A stretch of DNA of 64,000 nt. Source: Nitrospirota bacterium (lineage in GTDB: Bacteria; Nitrospinota_A; UBA7883). Below are positions 16,648 through 26,214 of this stretch, in pieces. The DNA is taken from contig JAJRZK010000029.1 in assembly GCA_024275315.1 (NCBI GenBank), positions 54,516-118,515 of the forward strand, in the 5' to 3' direction. The position numbers and the translations under genes are program-made. Each line of letters begins with the position of its first letter. The stretch's first letter is position 1. The notes beneath the pieces were generated by a model that saw only the letters and a list, made by a program, of their open reading frames with translations, was not told the origin of the DNA and searched no databases.

Positions 16648-18669
16648 TCAATTAACCTTGATCAGACGATACTCCTTGTTTGAAGCCACTTCAGACAGGT
16701 AAAAATCGACAAGGTTATCCGGTATGTTGTTCGGGAACTTTCTATTTATAAACAAATAGCCTATCTTGCGTTCCTTTAAAAACGCTACGTTCTCCATATC
16801 AAACCGCCTGTCCCAAAACCATTTCATATCTTCGAGCCTGCGTCTGTCCTGCTTGGTGTGCAGGTTGTTATAGACAAAGTTGGAGGCGTAAAACTGGTGG
16901 CCGAAAAGCGCAGGGTATAAAACGTTTCGATATTTTCGTCTGTTGTCCTCCACTGGGTATGCGTGCTGGTTCGTCGCGATAACTGAATCCAAAGGCGCGG
17001 CGGACAACACCTCCTTCACCTTTTTGACATCCACCATTTCAGAATAATAGGCAGGAGGCCTGGCAAAGCCCAGGGCGTACATCGTCGCCATAACGGCCAC
17101 ACAGCAGATGGCCAGCCTCTTCTGCCAGGCAGGGTATTTGCAGTATGTCTCATACATGATCAGGGACCCCATCAATACAAGCAGGGATTGGCCTATGCGA
17201 AGCGAATGAACGGAAAATCCGGCCCGGGTGTATGTCTGGCTATATGTTACACCGAGAATTTCCTGGTAAAGCCGGTCAAGCTCCTCTCCGGCCTTGAACA
17301 CAATAATAAACGGCAGAAGATAGAGGAAGAATATGACAAGCAGGGTGTACCCATGCGGGCTAAAAATGGACCACAGCTCGGACACACGCCTCGGGCTACA
17401 AAATCTGAGTAAATAAATCGCCGTAGCCAGGAACACAAAAAGTGTCGAGACGCGGAACAAAAGCGACATGAGCGTTCCAACAAATTTGTACACTCCGCCT
17501 GTGGGCAGTCCGAATCCGTCCCACAAATAGCTTACGATCACGGGGATATGGGTAAAATACTGGAATCCATACCCTTTCCCGATCAAAACACTGAAACCTT
17601 CGATCCTCAGCATACCGAAAATCTGGAAAAACAGCGTCATCCCGAGGGCGACCAGCCCCGCAAGGAAAGGAGCCGTTTCCTTTTTTGCAACCAGCCTCCA
17701 TATGGCGTACAGCGCATACGCTATCGCGAAAGATAAAAAACCCTGCGGACGCACGAAGCTTGCATAACCCAGCAACGGCGCGGCTATATAATATCGTTTA
17801 TGGATCAGCAACCCTGCAAACGGGATGAACAGGCTGAATACCAGCAACTCCGCGCCGACCATTCCGTTTAGCATAAACAGTTGAGGTTGCATGTATGGCT
17901 CATAACCCGGCAACAGCGACACATCACGGGAAAAGGCCAGCCAATACAGGGCGAGCCCGATGTCAACATCGAAATATAAAACGAACGAAGCTACAGCCAG
18001 CGACATGGCTATATAGTTCGAACGGTGATCGACACCGCCAGGGCGGAGCGCCACCATAACAAAACCCGCGATTATCCACATGCGGAAAAGGGCGCTGGCG
18101 AGGATATAATAGGCCGGCCCCAACGGGATGAAAAACATTTTCGCCAACAGAGACGCTATCGCTCCAAACCCCACATGATACCTGGTGGGTTTACAGCAAA
18201 ACGACAGGTCATCCGGAACGCATTTTTTCATCAGCGCCAACCCATGGGAAAAATGCCACGGCTGGTCTGTGTATAGATACAGGTTCGGCGTCGCGGCCAA
18301 TCCGTTGTAAAACAGATACCATGCTATCGGTAGACATATCGCGCCCATCATCCCTGAAAGGATCACCGCCTGGGTGATTGTCTGAGTCCTGTCGAGCCTG
18401 TGACTGCCTTTTATAATAATGTCCCGATTGATCCCGACAGCGGCAAGCGTCAGCCCGCCCGACGCCAGCCCCATCAGAAAAACCGGAAGTCCCAACAGAC
18501 AGAACAGTTGTCTGAACGTCGCCAACAACACGAAAAACAGCATAGTCCTGACAGACAGGTCGGCAAATTCTGCAAAAACGTCCGCTCCGGCTGATACGCT
18601 CCTGTAAAACCGGAATGCAAAACACCCCCAAAACGTCCAGCATGAAAAAGCGAAAATAATTTCCGTCAT
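16648..18669 (-). CDS. Large polytopic membrane protein of the polysaccharide locus
   Basis: A 673-aa protein with about twelve hydrophobic segments and a soluble C-terminal domain of about 110 residues. That tail contains SVIATNQHAYPVEDN, an RRKYRNVLYPALFGHQ stretch and GYLFINRKFPNN. Such a tail (residue cluster after ATN, then a short beta-rich end) recurs in large GT-C-like or uncharacterised membrane proteins of envelope gene clusters, but I cannot name a family. It starts with ATG at 18669. It is transcribed opposite to the main polysaccharide operon, and a 171-base gap behind its start probably holds its promoter. Confidence 0.6.
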   Translation of the reverse strand: MTEIIFAFSCWTFWGCFAFRFYRSVSAGADVFAEFADLSVRTMLFFVLLATFRQLFCLLGLPVFLMGLASGGLTLAAVGINRDIIIKGSHRLDRTQTITQAVILSGMMGAICLPIAWYLFYNGLAATPNLYLYTDQPWHFSHGLALMKKCVPDDLSFCCKPTRYHVGFGAIASLLAKMFFIPLGPAYYILASALFRMWIIAGFVMVALRPGGVDHRSNYIAMSLAVASFVLYFDVDIGLALYWLAFSRDVSLLPGYEPYMQPQLFMLNGMVGAELLVFSLFIPFAGLLIHKRYYIAAPLLGYASFVRPQGFLSFAIAYALYAIWRLVAKKETAPFLAGLVALGMTLFFQIFGMLRIEGFSVLIGKGYGFQYFTHIPVIVSYLWDGFGLPTGGVYKFVGTLMSLLFRVSTLFVFLATAIYLLRFCSPRRVSELWSIFSPHGYTLLVIFFLYLLPFIIVFKAGEELDRLYQEILGVTYSQTYTRAGFSVHSLRIGQSLLVLMGSLIMYETYCKYPAWQKRLAICCVAVMATMYALGFARPPAYYSEMVDVKKVKEVLSAAPLDSVIATNQHAYPVEDNRRKYRNVLYPALFGHQFYASNFVYNNLHTKQDRRRLEDMKWFWDRRFDMENVAFLKERKIGYLFINRKFPNNIPDNLVDFYLSEVASNKEYRLIKVN

Positions 18670-18840
18670 ATGATTCTTATGGCTCCATAGCCTGGGATTA
18701 TGGTTCTGGACTATCCGACACTCGTCATACGCGCCGGGATTTTGCCATCAAATTCGCGTTGCCGGCTAGTCTACTCCACCTTGCGCAATCCATACAACGC
18801 CTCGTTTTACAGTTCACACAGGACAGCCCTTGGCGCAGGA

Positions 18841-19410
18841 TCATTGGACCGGGGGTAAATCCTCCGGTCTGTTTACATTGTGGAACGAATCGAGCGATGG
18901 TTCAATTTGTCGAAGCTTGCTTTCCGGTATGAATGTTCTGTCCAGGTTTTTTCTGAACTCGTCAAACTGGATCGACGCGGCGCTGATACGGTCCCGCATT
19001 TTTTCCACCGACCTGCGCCTGTATATGGCGAACAACCCCTGCTCGCGCCCGTTAACGACCGGGATCACCGCATCGCCCGGAAGATTGGAGCAAGAGACGA
19101 TAAACCTCGCCATATCCACGCTGATCATCGGCATATCGCAGGCGACCAGCAAAAGCTCATCCGCCGATGTGGCCTCAAACGCGGTCACAAGGCCGGAAAG
19201 CGGTCCCATTCCACGGATCAGGTCTGTATAGATTCGCGCGTCAATTCCCTTTAGCGACCCCGGGTTGTTGGAAACGATTATTATGCGTTCCACACTGGGC
19301 TTTACGGCTTCCACAACTCTTTGAATCATCGGCGTGCCATGATATTCCAACATGGCCTTGTCCCGCCCCATACGGACGCTTTTACCTCCAGCCAGGATAA
19401 CGGCAAGCAT
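18841..19410 (-). CDS. mobA: Molybdenum cofactor guanylyltransferase
   Basis: MobA joins GMP from GTP to molybdopterin to make the guanine dinucleotide form of Moco. The 189-aa product begins with LAVILAGGKSVRMGRDKA, the nucleotide-binding loop of this family, then DLIRGMGPLSGL and VACDMPMIS, and ends in NVNRPEDL. I prefer the ATG at 19410 over the GTG at 19422 because it puts the AGGKS loop at the usual distance from the N-terminus. It is the last of three minus-strand Moco genes (moaD, moaE, mobA), 46 bases after moaE. Confidence 0.92.
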   Translation of the reverse strand: MLAVILAGGKSVRMGRDKAMLEYHGTPMIQRVVEAVKPSVERIIIVSNNPGSLKGIDARIYTDLIRGMGPLSGLVTAFEATSADELLLVACDMPMISVDMARFIVSCSNLPGDAVIPVVNGREQGLFAIYRRRSVEKMRDRISAASIQFDEFRKNLDRTFIPESKLRQIEPSLDSFHNVNRPEDLPPVQ

Positions 19411-19455
19411 ATTTTGCAGCACAAATAAATTTTTGATATCGGCTTAGCGCCGGTG

Positions 19456-19872
19456 TTACGGGTGATTCTCCACCCAGTGATTCCCATCGGACAAAAATTC
19501 TTTTTTCCAGATCGGAACCCTGCGTTTCAACTCGTCTATAACCCACTGGCACGCCCTGAAAGCGTCGGAGCGACGCACGCTGGTGACAATTATCAAGACG
19601 ATATTTTCATTCACGCCAACCTCCCCGGTGCGGTGTATCACAAGACAATCGAGAATATCAAACCCTTCCACAGCGTCCCTTTCGAGCCTGGCCAGCTCCT
19701 TTTCGGCCATGCCCTGGTATTGCTCGAATTCAAGCTTTGTAACCCGCTCTCCCCTGGAAAAATCCCGGACAACGCCCAGAAAGCTCACCGCGGCGCCTGT
19801 TCGCCTGTTTTTTCCCACAAGAGCTTCAATTTCAGAGCCCACATCGAAATCTTCAATCTGCAACCTTGGCAT
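19456..19872 (-). CDS. moaE: Molybdopterin synthase large subunit
   Basis: MoaE is the catalytic subunit that adds two sulfurs, delivered by MoaD, to cyclic pyranopterin monophosphate. Family blocks present are GAAVSFLGVVRDF, LEFEQYQGMAEKEL, VIHRTGEVGVNE, SVRRSDAFRACQWVIDELK and the C-terminal VPIWKKEFLSDG, which carries the catalytic lysines. Length (138 aa) is normal. It starts three bases after the moaD stop, so the two subunits are coupled. Confidence 0.95.
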   Translation of the reverse strand: MPRLQIEDFDVGSEIEALVGKNRRTGAAVSFLGVVRDFSRGERVTKLEFEQYQGMAEKELARLERDAVEGFDILDCLVIHRTGEVGVNENIVLIIVTSVRRSDAFRACQWVIDELKRRVPIWKKEFLSDGNHWVENHP

Positions 19873-19875
19873 AGG

Positions 19876-20127
19876 CTACGCTCCGCCAGATAAGGGAGGG
19901 AGGACCGCCACTTCATCCCCATCTTCCACCCTGCTATGTAAAGTGGCGATCTCCTGGTTTACCGCGTATAGCAGTGATTTATTAATCAAAACGGACGGAT
20001 CAACACATGCCACGTCCGCCGCCCTTTTGAGGAGCTGTCGAACGTCCACAGGCTGTTCCAGCCGTAAAACCATCGAATCCGTTCCGACCTTTTCCTTGAC
20101 CGTGGCAAAAAAATTTAGTTTCGCCAT
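19876..20127 (-). CDS. moaD: Molybdopterin synthase small subunit (sulfur carrier) with an extra C-terminal Ala
   Basis: An 83-aa ubiquitin-fold protein (LNFFATVKEKVG ... VEDGDEVAVLPPLSGG) upstream of moaE. MoaD normally ends exactly in Gly-Gly, whose carboxylate is adenylated by MoeB and converted to a thiocarboxylate. Here the codons after Gly-Gly read GCG TAG, so the protein ends in GGA. Either the Ala is removed by a peptidase, as described for some other ubiquitin-like sulfur carriers, or the protein works poorly. A sequencing slip cannot be ruled out. Confidence 0.88.
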   Translation of the reverse strand: MAKLNFFATVKEKVGTDSMVLRLEQPVDVRQLLKRAADVACVDPSVLINKSLLYAVNQEIATLHSRVEDGDEVAVLPPLSGGA

Positions 20128-20162
20128 ATTTACTCGGTTATTCCATTTGGATGTATTATTCT

Positions 20163-20168
20163 ATTATA
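20163..20168 (-). promoter_or_regulatory. Candidate -10 element for moaD-moaE-mobA
   Basis: TATAAT on the minus strand lies 36 bases ahead of the moaD start, in the 67-base divergent gap between moaD and mobB. No convincing -35 is visible at 16-18 bp. Confidence 0.35.
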
Positions 20169-20194
20169 AGCCATCTACTTGGGAATGACATTCA

Positions 20195-20722
20195 ATGATC
20201 CATCCTCCCGTTATCGCCTTCACCGGCCCTTCAGGATCGGGCAAAACCACGCTTCTGGAAAAGCTAATTGTTCGATTAAAAGCCAGAGGCCTGCGCGTAG
20301 GAGCGATAAAACGAACGCATCACAAGATCGACCTGGACAAGGAGGGTAAGGACTCGCGAAGGTTCCGCGACGCTGGGTCAAACCCCACACTGATCATCGG
20401 GGACGGCTTTTTAGGTTATATGGAAATGACGCGAGAACCGATCAGCGTAGGCAGGCTTGCCGCGTATTTTTCCGGAAAAGCTGATATCATAGTAATTGAA
20501 GGGTTCAAGAACGAGGCGGTGTTGCGGTTTGACTTTGCCGAGCCATCCTCTTCTGTTTCTCAGGATCACGCTATGAATGACAAACTGCTGGGATTTATCA
20601 CGGACAAAAAGCCCGCCGGATCAACCAGCGCCAAGCCGGTCTTTTGCAGGGACGATGTCGACCTGTTGGCTGGCTGGATAATCGAAAACGTTTTGATGAA
20701 GCAGTCAATTTCCGGGTATTAA
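20195..20722 (+). CDS. mobB: Molybdopterin-guanine dinucleotide biosynthesis adapter protein
   Basis: MobB is a P-loop GTPase that assists MobA. The 175-aa product has the Walker [17 protein letters not shown], then [25 protein letters not shown], the conserved region of MobB, and VIEGFKNE as the Walker B-like block. It is divergent from moaD and lies two bases before moaC. Confidence 0.92.
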   Translation: MIHPPVIAFTGPSGSGKTTLLEKLIVRLKARGLRVGAIKRTHHKIDLDKEGKDSRRFRDAGSNPTLIIGDGFLGYMEMTREPISVGRLAAYFSGKADIIVIEGFKNEAVLRFDFAEPSSSVSQDHAMNDKLLGFITDKKPAGSTSAKPVFCRDDVDLLAGWIIENVLMKQSISGY

Positions 20723-20724
20723 TC

Positions 20725-21216
20725 ATGGGCATTACCCATCTGGACAGCAGGGGCAAGGCGCGCATGGTGGGGATAGGAGACAAGAACAGCACCGACAGGA
20801 CAGCCGTGGCCACGGGCGTGGTCCGCATGCGGCCGGATACGCTCCGCCTGATTTCGGATGGAGCCGCTCCCAAGGGGGATGTCCTGGCGGCGGCGCGAAT
20901 AGCGGGTATAATGGCGGCGAAAAAAGCTCCGGAGTTGGTCCCGCTTTGCCATAACATCCTGATAAACTCCATACAAGTCGATGTGGAGCCTGACGAGAGC
21001 AGTTCTTCGGTCAAAATACGCGCCACCGTCTCATCGCATGGCAAAACAGGGGTGGAGATAGAAGCGTTGACCGCGGTTTCCGTAGCGGCGATCACCGTTT
21101 ATGACATGTTAAAGGCCGTGGACAGGGGCATGGTAATTCACGATGTTAAGCTGGTGGAGAAAAAAGGCGGAAAAAGTGGACACTATCTGCGTGAAATCGA
21201 AACGGCCAAAGAATAA
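20725..21216 (+). CDS. moaC: Cyclic pyranopterin monophosphate synthase
   Basis: MoaC converts 3',8-cyclo-7,8-dihydro-GTP (made by MoaA) to cyclic pyranopterin monophosphate. I start at ATG 20725, which gives [20 protein letters not shown]; the ORF track begins 27 codons upstream inside mobB. Motifs are [29 protein letters not shown] (shown in part), [22 protein letters not shown] and [17 protein letters not shown]. Length (163 aa) is normal. No moaA lies in the window. Confidence 0.95.
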   Translation: MGITHLDSRGKARMVGIGDKNSTDRTAVATGVVRMRPDTLRLISDGAAPKGDVLAAARIAGIMAAKKAPELVPLCHNILINSIQVDVEPDESSSSVKIRATVSSHGKTGVEIEALTAVSVAAITVYDMLKAVDRGMVIHDVKLVEKKGGKSGHYLREIETAKE

Positions 21217-21925
21217 TAACCGGCCAGCGCACGTCGCCGGGCCGGGGCGTGCCTGCCATTTTTTACTCGCCCTTGTCCTTGGCGCCACACTATCCTGCTC
21301 AACCGGAGCCCATCGGCAAAGTGGTGTCACCGCCCAGATTGCTGATAACACGCAGGACCTGTCCGGAGCAAAGCGTGTAGCGGTGATCGACTTTTTCGAG
21401 GGGAGCCATCCGGGGACACCGTACGTTTGCCACCTAAGCGGGATAAACTTCATCCCCGGTGATGTGGAACATGGCGCAGGGGAGGAGGTGGCCGATCTTT
21501 TCCGGCTCCACCTGTCGAATCGCAAAATGGATGTCGCAGATGATAATTCTGTAAAAAAAGCTCTTAACAGGATCGCCAAGGGACTTGCCGCCGATTACTG
21601 CTTTGACCTTGGCATAAAAGCGGGAGAGTTGACAAAAGCCGATGTGGTGATAATGGGCGTTGTCATGCGTTTTGAGGAGCGATCGGGAACAAAATTCGGC
21701 TCCAGCAAGCCTGCGTCCGTATCGTTTTCCGTGATAATAATCGATATGAAGACGAAAAAGATAACCTGGAAAGCAAAATTTGAAAAAACCCAAAAAGCTC
21801 TTTTCAGCAACATGCTCGACTATAAAACCTTTTTCAAAGGGGGGATGGTATGGCAGACAGCGGCCGAACTTGCCGATATGGGTGTCCAGAACGTATTGAA
21901 CCAGTCCCCGCTTCCAAAACCTTGA
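21191..21925 (+). CDS. Hypothetical putative lipoprotein or exported protein
   Basis: Not recognised. The reading frame is open from 21143 inside moaC. I place the start at GTG 21191 because it leaves a basic head (KSKRPKNNN) in front of a hydrophobic stretch [13 protein letters not shown], which resembles a lipoprotein signal although the residues before Cys are not a perfect lipobox. After this comes [28 protein letters not shown] and a mixed alpha/beta domain of about 190 residues, broadly like small envelope lipoproteins of the GNA1162/CsgG type. That similarity is weak. It overlaps moaC by 26 bases. Confidence 0.55.
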   Translation: MKSKRPKNNNRPAHVAGPGRACHFLLALVLGATLSCSTGAHRQSGVTAQIADNTQDLSGAKRVAVIDFFEGSHPGTPYVCHLSGINFIPGDVEHGAGEEVADLFRLHLSNRKMDVADDNSVKKALNRIAKGLAADYCFDLGIKAGELTKADVVIMGVVMRFEERSGTKFGSSKPASVSFSVIIIDMKTKKITWKAKFEKTQKALFSNMLDYKTFFKGGMVWQTAAELADMGVQNVLNQSPLPKP

Positions 21926-21940
21926 AGGCCGCGCTACAGA

Positions 21941-23617
21941 CTATCCGTTTTGCTTCCTGGCTCTTTGAAACTTGAAAAGCTGGCGCTTGTAATATGAATC
22001 GTTCGGGACCAGCTTCACCGCGCGTTTTATGAGCTTGACAGCTTCGTCATAATTTCCTTTTCGGAAATTTATTTCCGACAGCGTGTCTATATACTCCGGA
22101 ATATCGGGAAATATCAAGAGCGACTCCTTGGAAAGCTTCTCCGCCTTGTCCAGGTTCACACTCTGTTTCGCGTAAATCCACGCCAGCCGGTTCTTAGCCG
22201 GCGCATAGTCACTTACCTTGTCCAGTATCTTTACGCACTCTTTGGCCGCTTTTTCGTTTTGCTCCAGCTTGCTGAACACCATCGCCAACCCAAGCCTGGC
22301 CCTGTGGTTGTCCGCGTCTTCTGTTAAAGAGAGGCGGAAATTCGCCGCGGCGTCATTTAAAGCGCCCTTGTTGAGCTGCTGAAAGGCCAGGTTGTTGCGG
22401 GCTTCTATAAAGCTGGGATCCTGCTTGGCCATGAAATTGAAATGTACCAGGGCGTCTTTCTCCCTCCCTGTCCTGTGAAGAGTTCGAGCCAGCAGAAGCC
22501 GCACATCGGTGTTCGACGGAAAATCCTTCAGCGCCTTTTCAAGCAACTTGATCGATTCCACGTATTCGCGCCGCTTAAGGAGCATGTTGGCCAGCTTTAT
22601 CCTAAGCTTAGGGTTAGAGCGATCCTTTTTTATTTGCGCCTTAATCTCCTCCACGCGGTCTGGCAGGGCGGAACGGGTGGTGGTGAGACTTTCAAGCCGA
22701 CTCTTGATTTTCTTGTCGCCGGGGGCCAGCAGGCTCATTTTTTTCAATGTCGAAATCTGCCCTTCGCTGTCACCGGCGCTTTGGTACAAATCAGCCAGTT
22801 CGCCAAGCATTTTGAGGTCGTCACTTGTCTTGCTCAGCTTTTCATATATCTCTATGGCCCGAGATCGATTATTCGATCTTGCCGCCGCGGCGCCAAGCAT
22901 CTTGAGAGTCTCCTCGTCGCCACCCGACAGTTTCACGACTTCCTCCAGCTTTTCCGCGGCCAACTCATAGTTTTCGTCGGCAAAAGCCAGGGCCCCTTCC
23001 TCACGCAGTTTGGCGACCATGTCTTTTCGCTGGGCAGATCGCTGTTGGGGCTCTTTTACTGCCGTAGGGGGAATCGCTTTTTCGCCGTCTATGGCGTCCA
23101 TCAGGCTGGAGCCAGGCTTGAAGAAAAACCATGCGCCAGCGAAAACGACGACAACCAATAATAAAACAGCTATTTTGCCAAGGCCACCGGAGCGAGCGCC
23201 ACCCGACGAAATGTCTTTTATTTGCTCCATATCGGACGGCTGGAGCTCGCCGGTGATTTCTTGTCCCTTGCTCCCGGAGACCAGTTCCTCCCTGCGGCTG
23301 ATCGGCATTGTGCAAGACCCCTGGAAAAACGCCAACTCCTCGGTCATCAGCACAGGAGTGCTCAAATTGCCTTCAAGGCTACTTTTCGCATGCAGGGAAA
23401 CCTTACTTTGCGCGTCTACATCACCGACAATGACTCCAAAATTGTATAATGTCCCTGCCTTTATATTGGCTTCCACCTTGCCCGGAGCCCCGACGATAAA
23501 GGTGTCGCTGGTGCTGATGTCCCCCGTAAACTGCCCGTCAAAACGCAACAGTCCTTTGAATTTCAAGGAACCTTTCATGGCGGTTCCCTCTCCAAAATAG
23601 GAGTTGAGTTTATCCAT
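21941..23617 (-). CDS. Bactofilin-transmembrane-TPR fusion protein
   Basis: A 558-aa protein with three parts. Residues about 14-105 are a bactofilin (DUF583) domain, a right-handed beta-helix that self-assembles into cytoskeletal filaments; KGSLKFKGLLRFDGQFTGDI and VIVGDVDAQSKVSL are typical. About residues 145-165 form one membrane helix (KIAVLLLVVVVFAGAWFFF). From about 195 to the end are ten or so tetratricopeptide-like helix pairs, for example EALVHFNFMAKQDPSFIEARNNLA-type units. Topology would put the filament-forming domain in the cytoplasm and the TPR array outside the inner membrane. I use ATG 23617; the track start is a TTG two codons earlier. It is convergent with the lipoprotein gene. 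Confidence 0.85.
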   Translation of the reverse strand: MDKLNSYFGEGTAMKGSLKFKGLLRFDGQFTGDISTSDTFIVGAPGKVEANIKAGTLYNFGVIVGDVDAQSKVSLHAKSSLEGNLSTPVLMTEELAFFQGSCTMPISRREELVSGSKGQEITGELQPSDMEQIKDISSGGARSGGLGKIAVLLLVVVVFAGAWFFFKPGSSLMDAIDGEKAIPPTAVKEPQQRSAQRKDMVAKLREEGALAFADENYELAAEKLEEVVKLSGGDEETLKMLGAAAARSNNRSRAIEIYEKLSKTSDDLKMLGELADLYQSAGDSEGQISTLKKMSLLAPGDKKIKSRLESLTTTRSALPDRVEEIKAQIKKDRSNPKLRIKLANMLLKRREYVESIKLLEKALKDFPSNTDVRLLLARTLHRTGREKDALVHFNFMAKQDPSFIEARNNLAFQQLNKGALNDAAANFRLSLTEDADNHRARLGLAMVFSKLEQNEKAAKECVKILDKVSDYAPAKNRLAWIYAKQSVNLDKAEKLSKESLLIFPDIPEYIDTLSEINFRKGNYDEAVKLIKRAVKLVPNDSYYKRQLFKFQRARKQNG

Positions 23618-23754
23618 GCGCAAAATTCAAGGAAGAAAGCTCATTTGTGATTCCACTACAGGACCAGTTATGAACACTAGACTGCAACACGTTTAAAGTC
23701 AAGGTATTTCTCATGGTTCCAGGCAATCGAATCTCCTGTTTGGAAACATATGGC

Positions 23755-24507
23755 CTAAAGCGCAAGAAATCGTTCCGACCGCATATTCCGTCTGATATGG
23801 TATTTTACAAATCCCGCGACTATTTTGTCTATATCCCCCTGCAAACCCGGATCGGCTTTAAGCCTGTCAAGCTTTTCGAATGGCATCTCGAGGCTCTTTC
23901 CCATCAACTTCACGGAACCGACAAACACCCTCGAAGCCGCAGGGTCAGAAGTGATGCATTTGTGACACACCACCCCCCCCTTTATCGCGTTGAATCCGGC
24001 TTTTGGACCAATGATATCACCCCCGCAATCCACGCAACTTTTAAGAAACGGATGAAAACCGATGGTAGACATATATTTCAGCTCGAACAGACGTAAAAGC
24101 AAGTCCTGCTTGCGGGCGTCCCCCTCCACGGAAAGGCGGCGCCACATCGCCAACAGCAGTTCGAATCCTTCCATGTTGGTGTCGCGCTCTTTCTGACAGA
24201 TGTCCACCAGCTCAGCGCTTACAAAAGCGTGTTTGAGTTTTTCGAAATCGCCTCGAACCAGGCCGAACGGTTCGATTATATCGCATGAGTTCAGCCGTAA
24301 CAGGTCGGCTTTTTCTTTCCCGAAGGCAATCATGTTGCAATACACAAAAGGCTCCACCCTTCCTGCAAACCTGCTTTTTGGTTTTGTGGTACCTTTTGCA
24401 ACCGCCTTGAGCTTGCCGTAGTAAAGCGTGAAAAATGTGATTATCTTGTCCGTATCGCCCAGTTTCATGCTACGCAACACTACCGCCGGCGATTCGTAGA
24501 GGGGCAT
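23755..24507 (-). CDS. recO: DNA repair protein RecO
   Basis: RecO helps RecR load RecA onto SSB-coated single-stranded DNA. The 250-aa protein has the N-terminal OB fold (AVVLRSMKLGDTDKIITFFT, KAVAKGTTKPKSRF), the helical core and a four-Cys zinc site (CVDCGG and CHKC). It directly follows era, with two bases between, a common bacterial pairing. Confidence 0.93.
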   Translation of the reverse strand: MPLYESPAVVLRSMKLGDTDKIITFFTLYYGKLKAVAKGTTKPKSRFAGRVEPFVYCNMIAFGKEKADLLRLNSCDIIEPFGLVRGDFEKLKHAFVSAELVDICQKERDTNMEGFELLLAMWRRLSVEGDARKQDLLLRLFELKYMSTIGFHPFLKSCVDCGGDIIGPKAGFNAIKGGVVCHKCITSDPAASRVFVGSVKLMGKSLEMPFEKLDRLKADPGLQGDIDKIVAGFVKYHIRRNMRSERFLAL

Positions 24508-24509
24508 GA

Positions 24510-25406
24510 CTATTTCCCCTTGCCCCGGCCATACCCGAATTCATGGATGATGCGCTTGTCGGCCGTCCATTTTTTTTTCACGCTGACGCGCAGTTCCAGA
24601 AATACCCTGGTATCAAACCTTTTCTCCAGCTCTTTGCGGGCGGCAGTTCCTATCTTACCCAGCATCTGTCCCTGTTTTCCGATCACGATTCCTTTTTGCG
24701 ATTCCCTTTCCACAAACAAGGTGGCTCCGATGACCATGGCTCCGGATTGGCGGTCTTCCACACTGTCGACCAGCGCGGCGATGGAATACGGCATCTCCTT
24801 TTGAAGATTGAAAAAGGCCTTTTCCCGGATAATCTCCCCTATCACGAATTTCTCGGGCTGGTCGGTCACCATATCTTCAGGATAATAAAAAGGCCCCTCT
24901 GGCAGAACCTCGCCAATAAGCTCTACGAGCTTGCCTAAGTTCTCCCCGGTTTTTGCGCTGACTGGCGCCACCTGGCTGAACTCCTCCAATCTGGAAAGCT
25001 CCGATATCTGCCCCAGGAGAGATTCCTTGTTAACAAGATCTATCTTGTTTAACAACAGGAACTTTGTTTTGGCTTTACGCCCTAGAAGATGGAGCGCTTT
25101 TCTGTCCGCGACAACGTCGGGATTGCTGGCGTCGGTTACAAAAAGAAGCAGGTCGCTGTCCGAGCTTGAATTGATGGACGATTCCATAATGCTTTTGCCT
25201 AGTTTCGATTTGGCCACACCGACGCCTGGCGTGTCTACAAACACTATCTGGAGAGCGGGTCTGCTAAGAATGCCAATGATGCGGTTGCGGGTGGTTTGCG
25301 GCCTTGGGGAGGTTATGGCCACCTTGCTCCCGACAAGAAGGTTTAGCAGGGTTGATTTGCCCACATTCGGGCGACCTGCGATGGTGACAAATCCTGATTT
25401 GGTCAT
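24510..25406 (-). CDS. era: GTPase Era
   Basis: Era binds the 3' end of 16S rRNA during 30S maturation. The 298-aa product has a G1 loop AGRPNVGKSTLLN, the switch TSPRPQTTRNRI, FVDTPGV, NKIDLV and the G5 VSAK, then a C-terminal KH domain with GIVIGKQGQMLGKIG. I use ATG 25406; the track start is a TTG two codons earlier. It lies 27 bases downstream of ccmC and two bases before recO. Confidence 0.95.
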   Translation of the reverse strand: MTKSGFVTIAGRPNVGKSTLLNLLVGSKVAITSPRPQTTRNRIIGILSRPALQIVFVDTPGVGVAKSKLGKSIMESSINSSSDSDLLLFVTDASNPDVVADRKALHLLGRKAKTKFLLLNKIDLVNKESLLGQISELSRLEEFSQVAPVSAKTGENLGKLVELIGEVLPEGPFYYPEDMVTDQPEKFVIGEIIREKAFFNLQKEMPYSIAALVDSVEDRQSGAMVIGATLFVERESQKGIVIGKQGQMLGKIGTAARKELEKRFDTRVFLELRVSVKKKWTADKRIIHEFGYGRGKGK

Positions 25407-25433
25407 AAACAACAGGAAAAACCATGGCGGTTC

Positions 25434-26147
25434 TTAGCCCTGTTTTGTCTCCCTGGTTTTGTGAGACTTTATTATCTCCACCTGGCACTTCAGGAATTCG
25501 TATCTGACCCTCTGGATGAACACCAGGACGAAAAGCAGGAGAATCGTCACAAATGACACCTTGAACGCCATGAACATGTCCGGATGCATACCAGCGTCTC
25601 CCCCGGACCTGTCTATGACAGGATGAATCCCACGGGACCACAGTTTTACGCTGTAATGCACCAGGGGCACGTCCGCAAATCCGATTATTCCCATTACAGC
25701 CGAGTATTTCGCGCGTGTAACCTCATCGTCCACCTGCGACCGCAATATAAGGTATCCCGCAAAAATCAGCCACATGATAAACGATGTGGTCAACCTCGGG
25801 TCCCATGTCCAGTACGCTCCCCAGATCGGCCGTCCCCACAACATGCCGGTGACCAGCATCATGTTGGCAAAAAGCAACCCGACCTCCGCGCCTGAAACGG
25901 CGAAACTGTCCCATTTCAGGGAACCGCTCCAGAGATATCCGATGGAGCATACGAATGTTATAAAAAAACCGACGTAGCACATGATGGCGATCGGCACGTG
26001 GAAATAGAATATTTTCTGCGGCCATCTCATGAACTGCTCCAATGGAGCGTGAATGAACACCATGAACAGCGCCACCACCATGAACAGCGCCGTAAGAGCC
26101 GTCAACGCCATGGTGATCGTGTCTATATTCTTCTTTATAAAATCCAT
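25434..26147 (-). CDS. ccmC: Haem exporter membrane protein CcmC
   Basis: CcmC presents haem on the periplasmic side and helps load it onto CcmE. The 237-aa protein has six membrane segments, the tryptophan-rich periplasmic motif WGAYWTWDPRLTTSFI, and the two flanking haem-ligand His residues in FYFHVPIA and PLVHYSVKLW. It follows ccmB and the small ccmD-like gene, opposite in order to some enteric operons. Confidence 0.93.
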   Translation of the reverse strand: MDFIKKNIDTITMALTALTALFMVVALFMVFIHAPLEQFMRWPQKIFYFHVPIAIMCYVGFFITFVCSIGYLWSGSLKWDSFAVSGAEVGLLFANMMLVTGMLWGRPIWGAYWTWDPRLTTSFIMWLIFAGYLILRSQVDDEVTRAKYSAVMGIIGFADVPLVHYSVKLWSRGIHPVIDRSGGDAGMHPDMFMAFKVSFVTILLLFVLVFIQRVRYEFLKCQVEIIKSHKTRETKQG

Positions 26148-26214
26148 CTGTAAGCAATAAGCTCCAAAGCTTTTACCCAGCAGGCAAGCGTCCCCGGTGT
26201 CCTGCGGGGATTAG

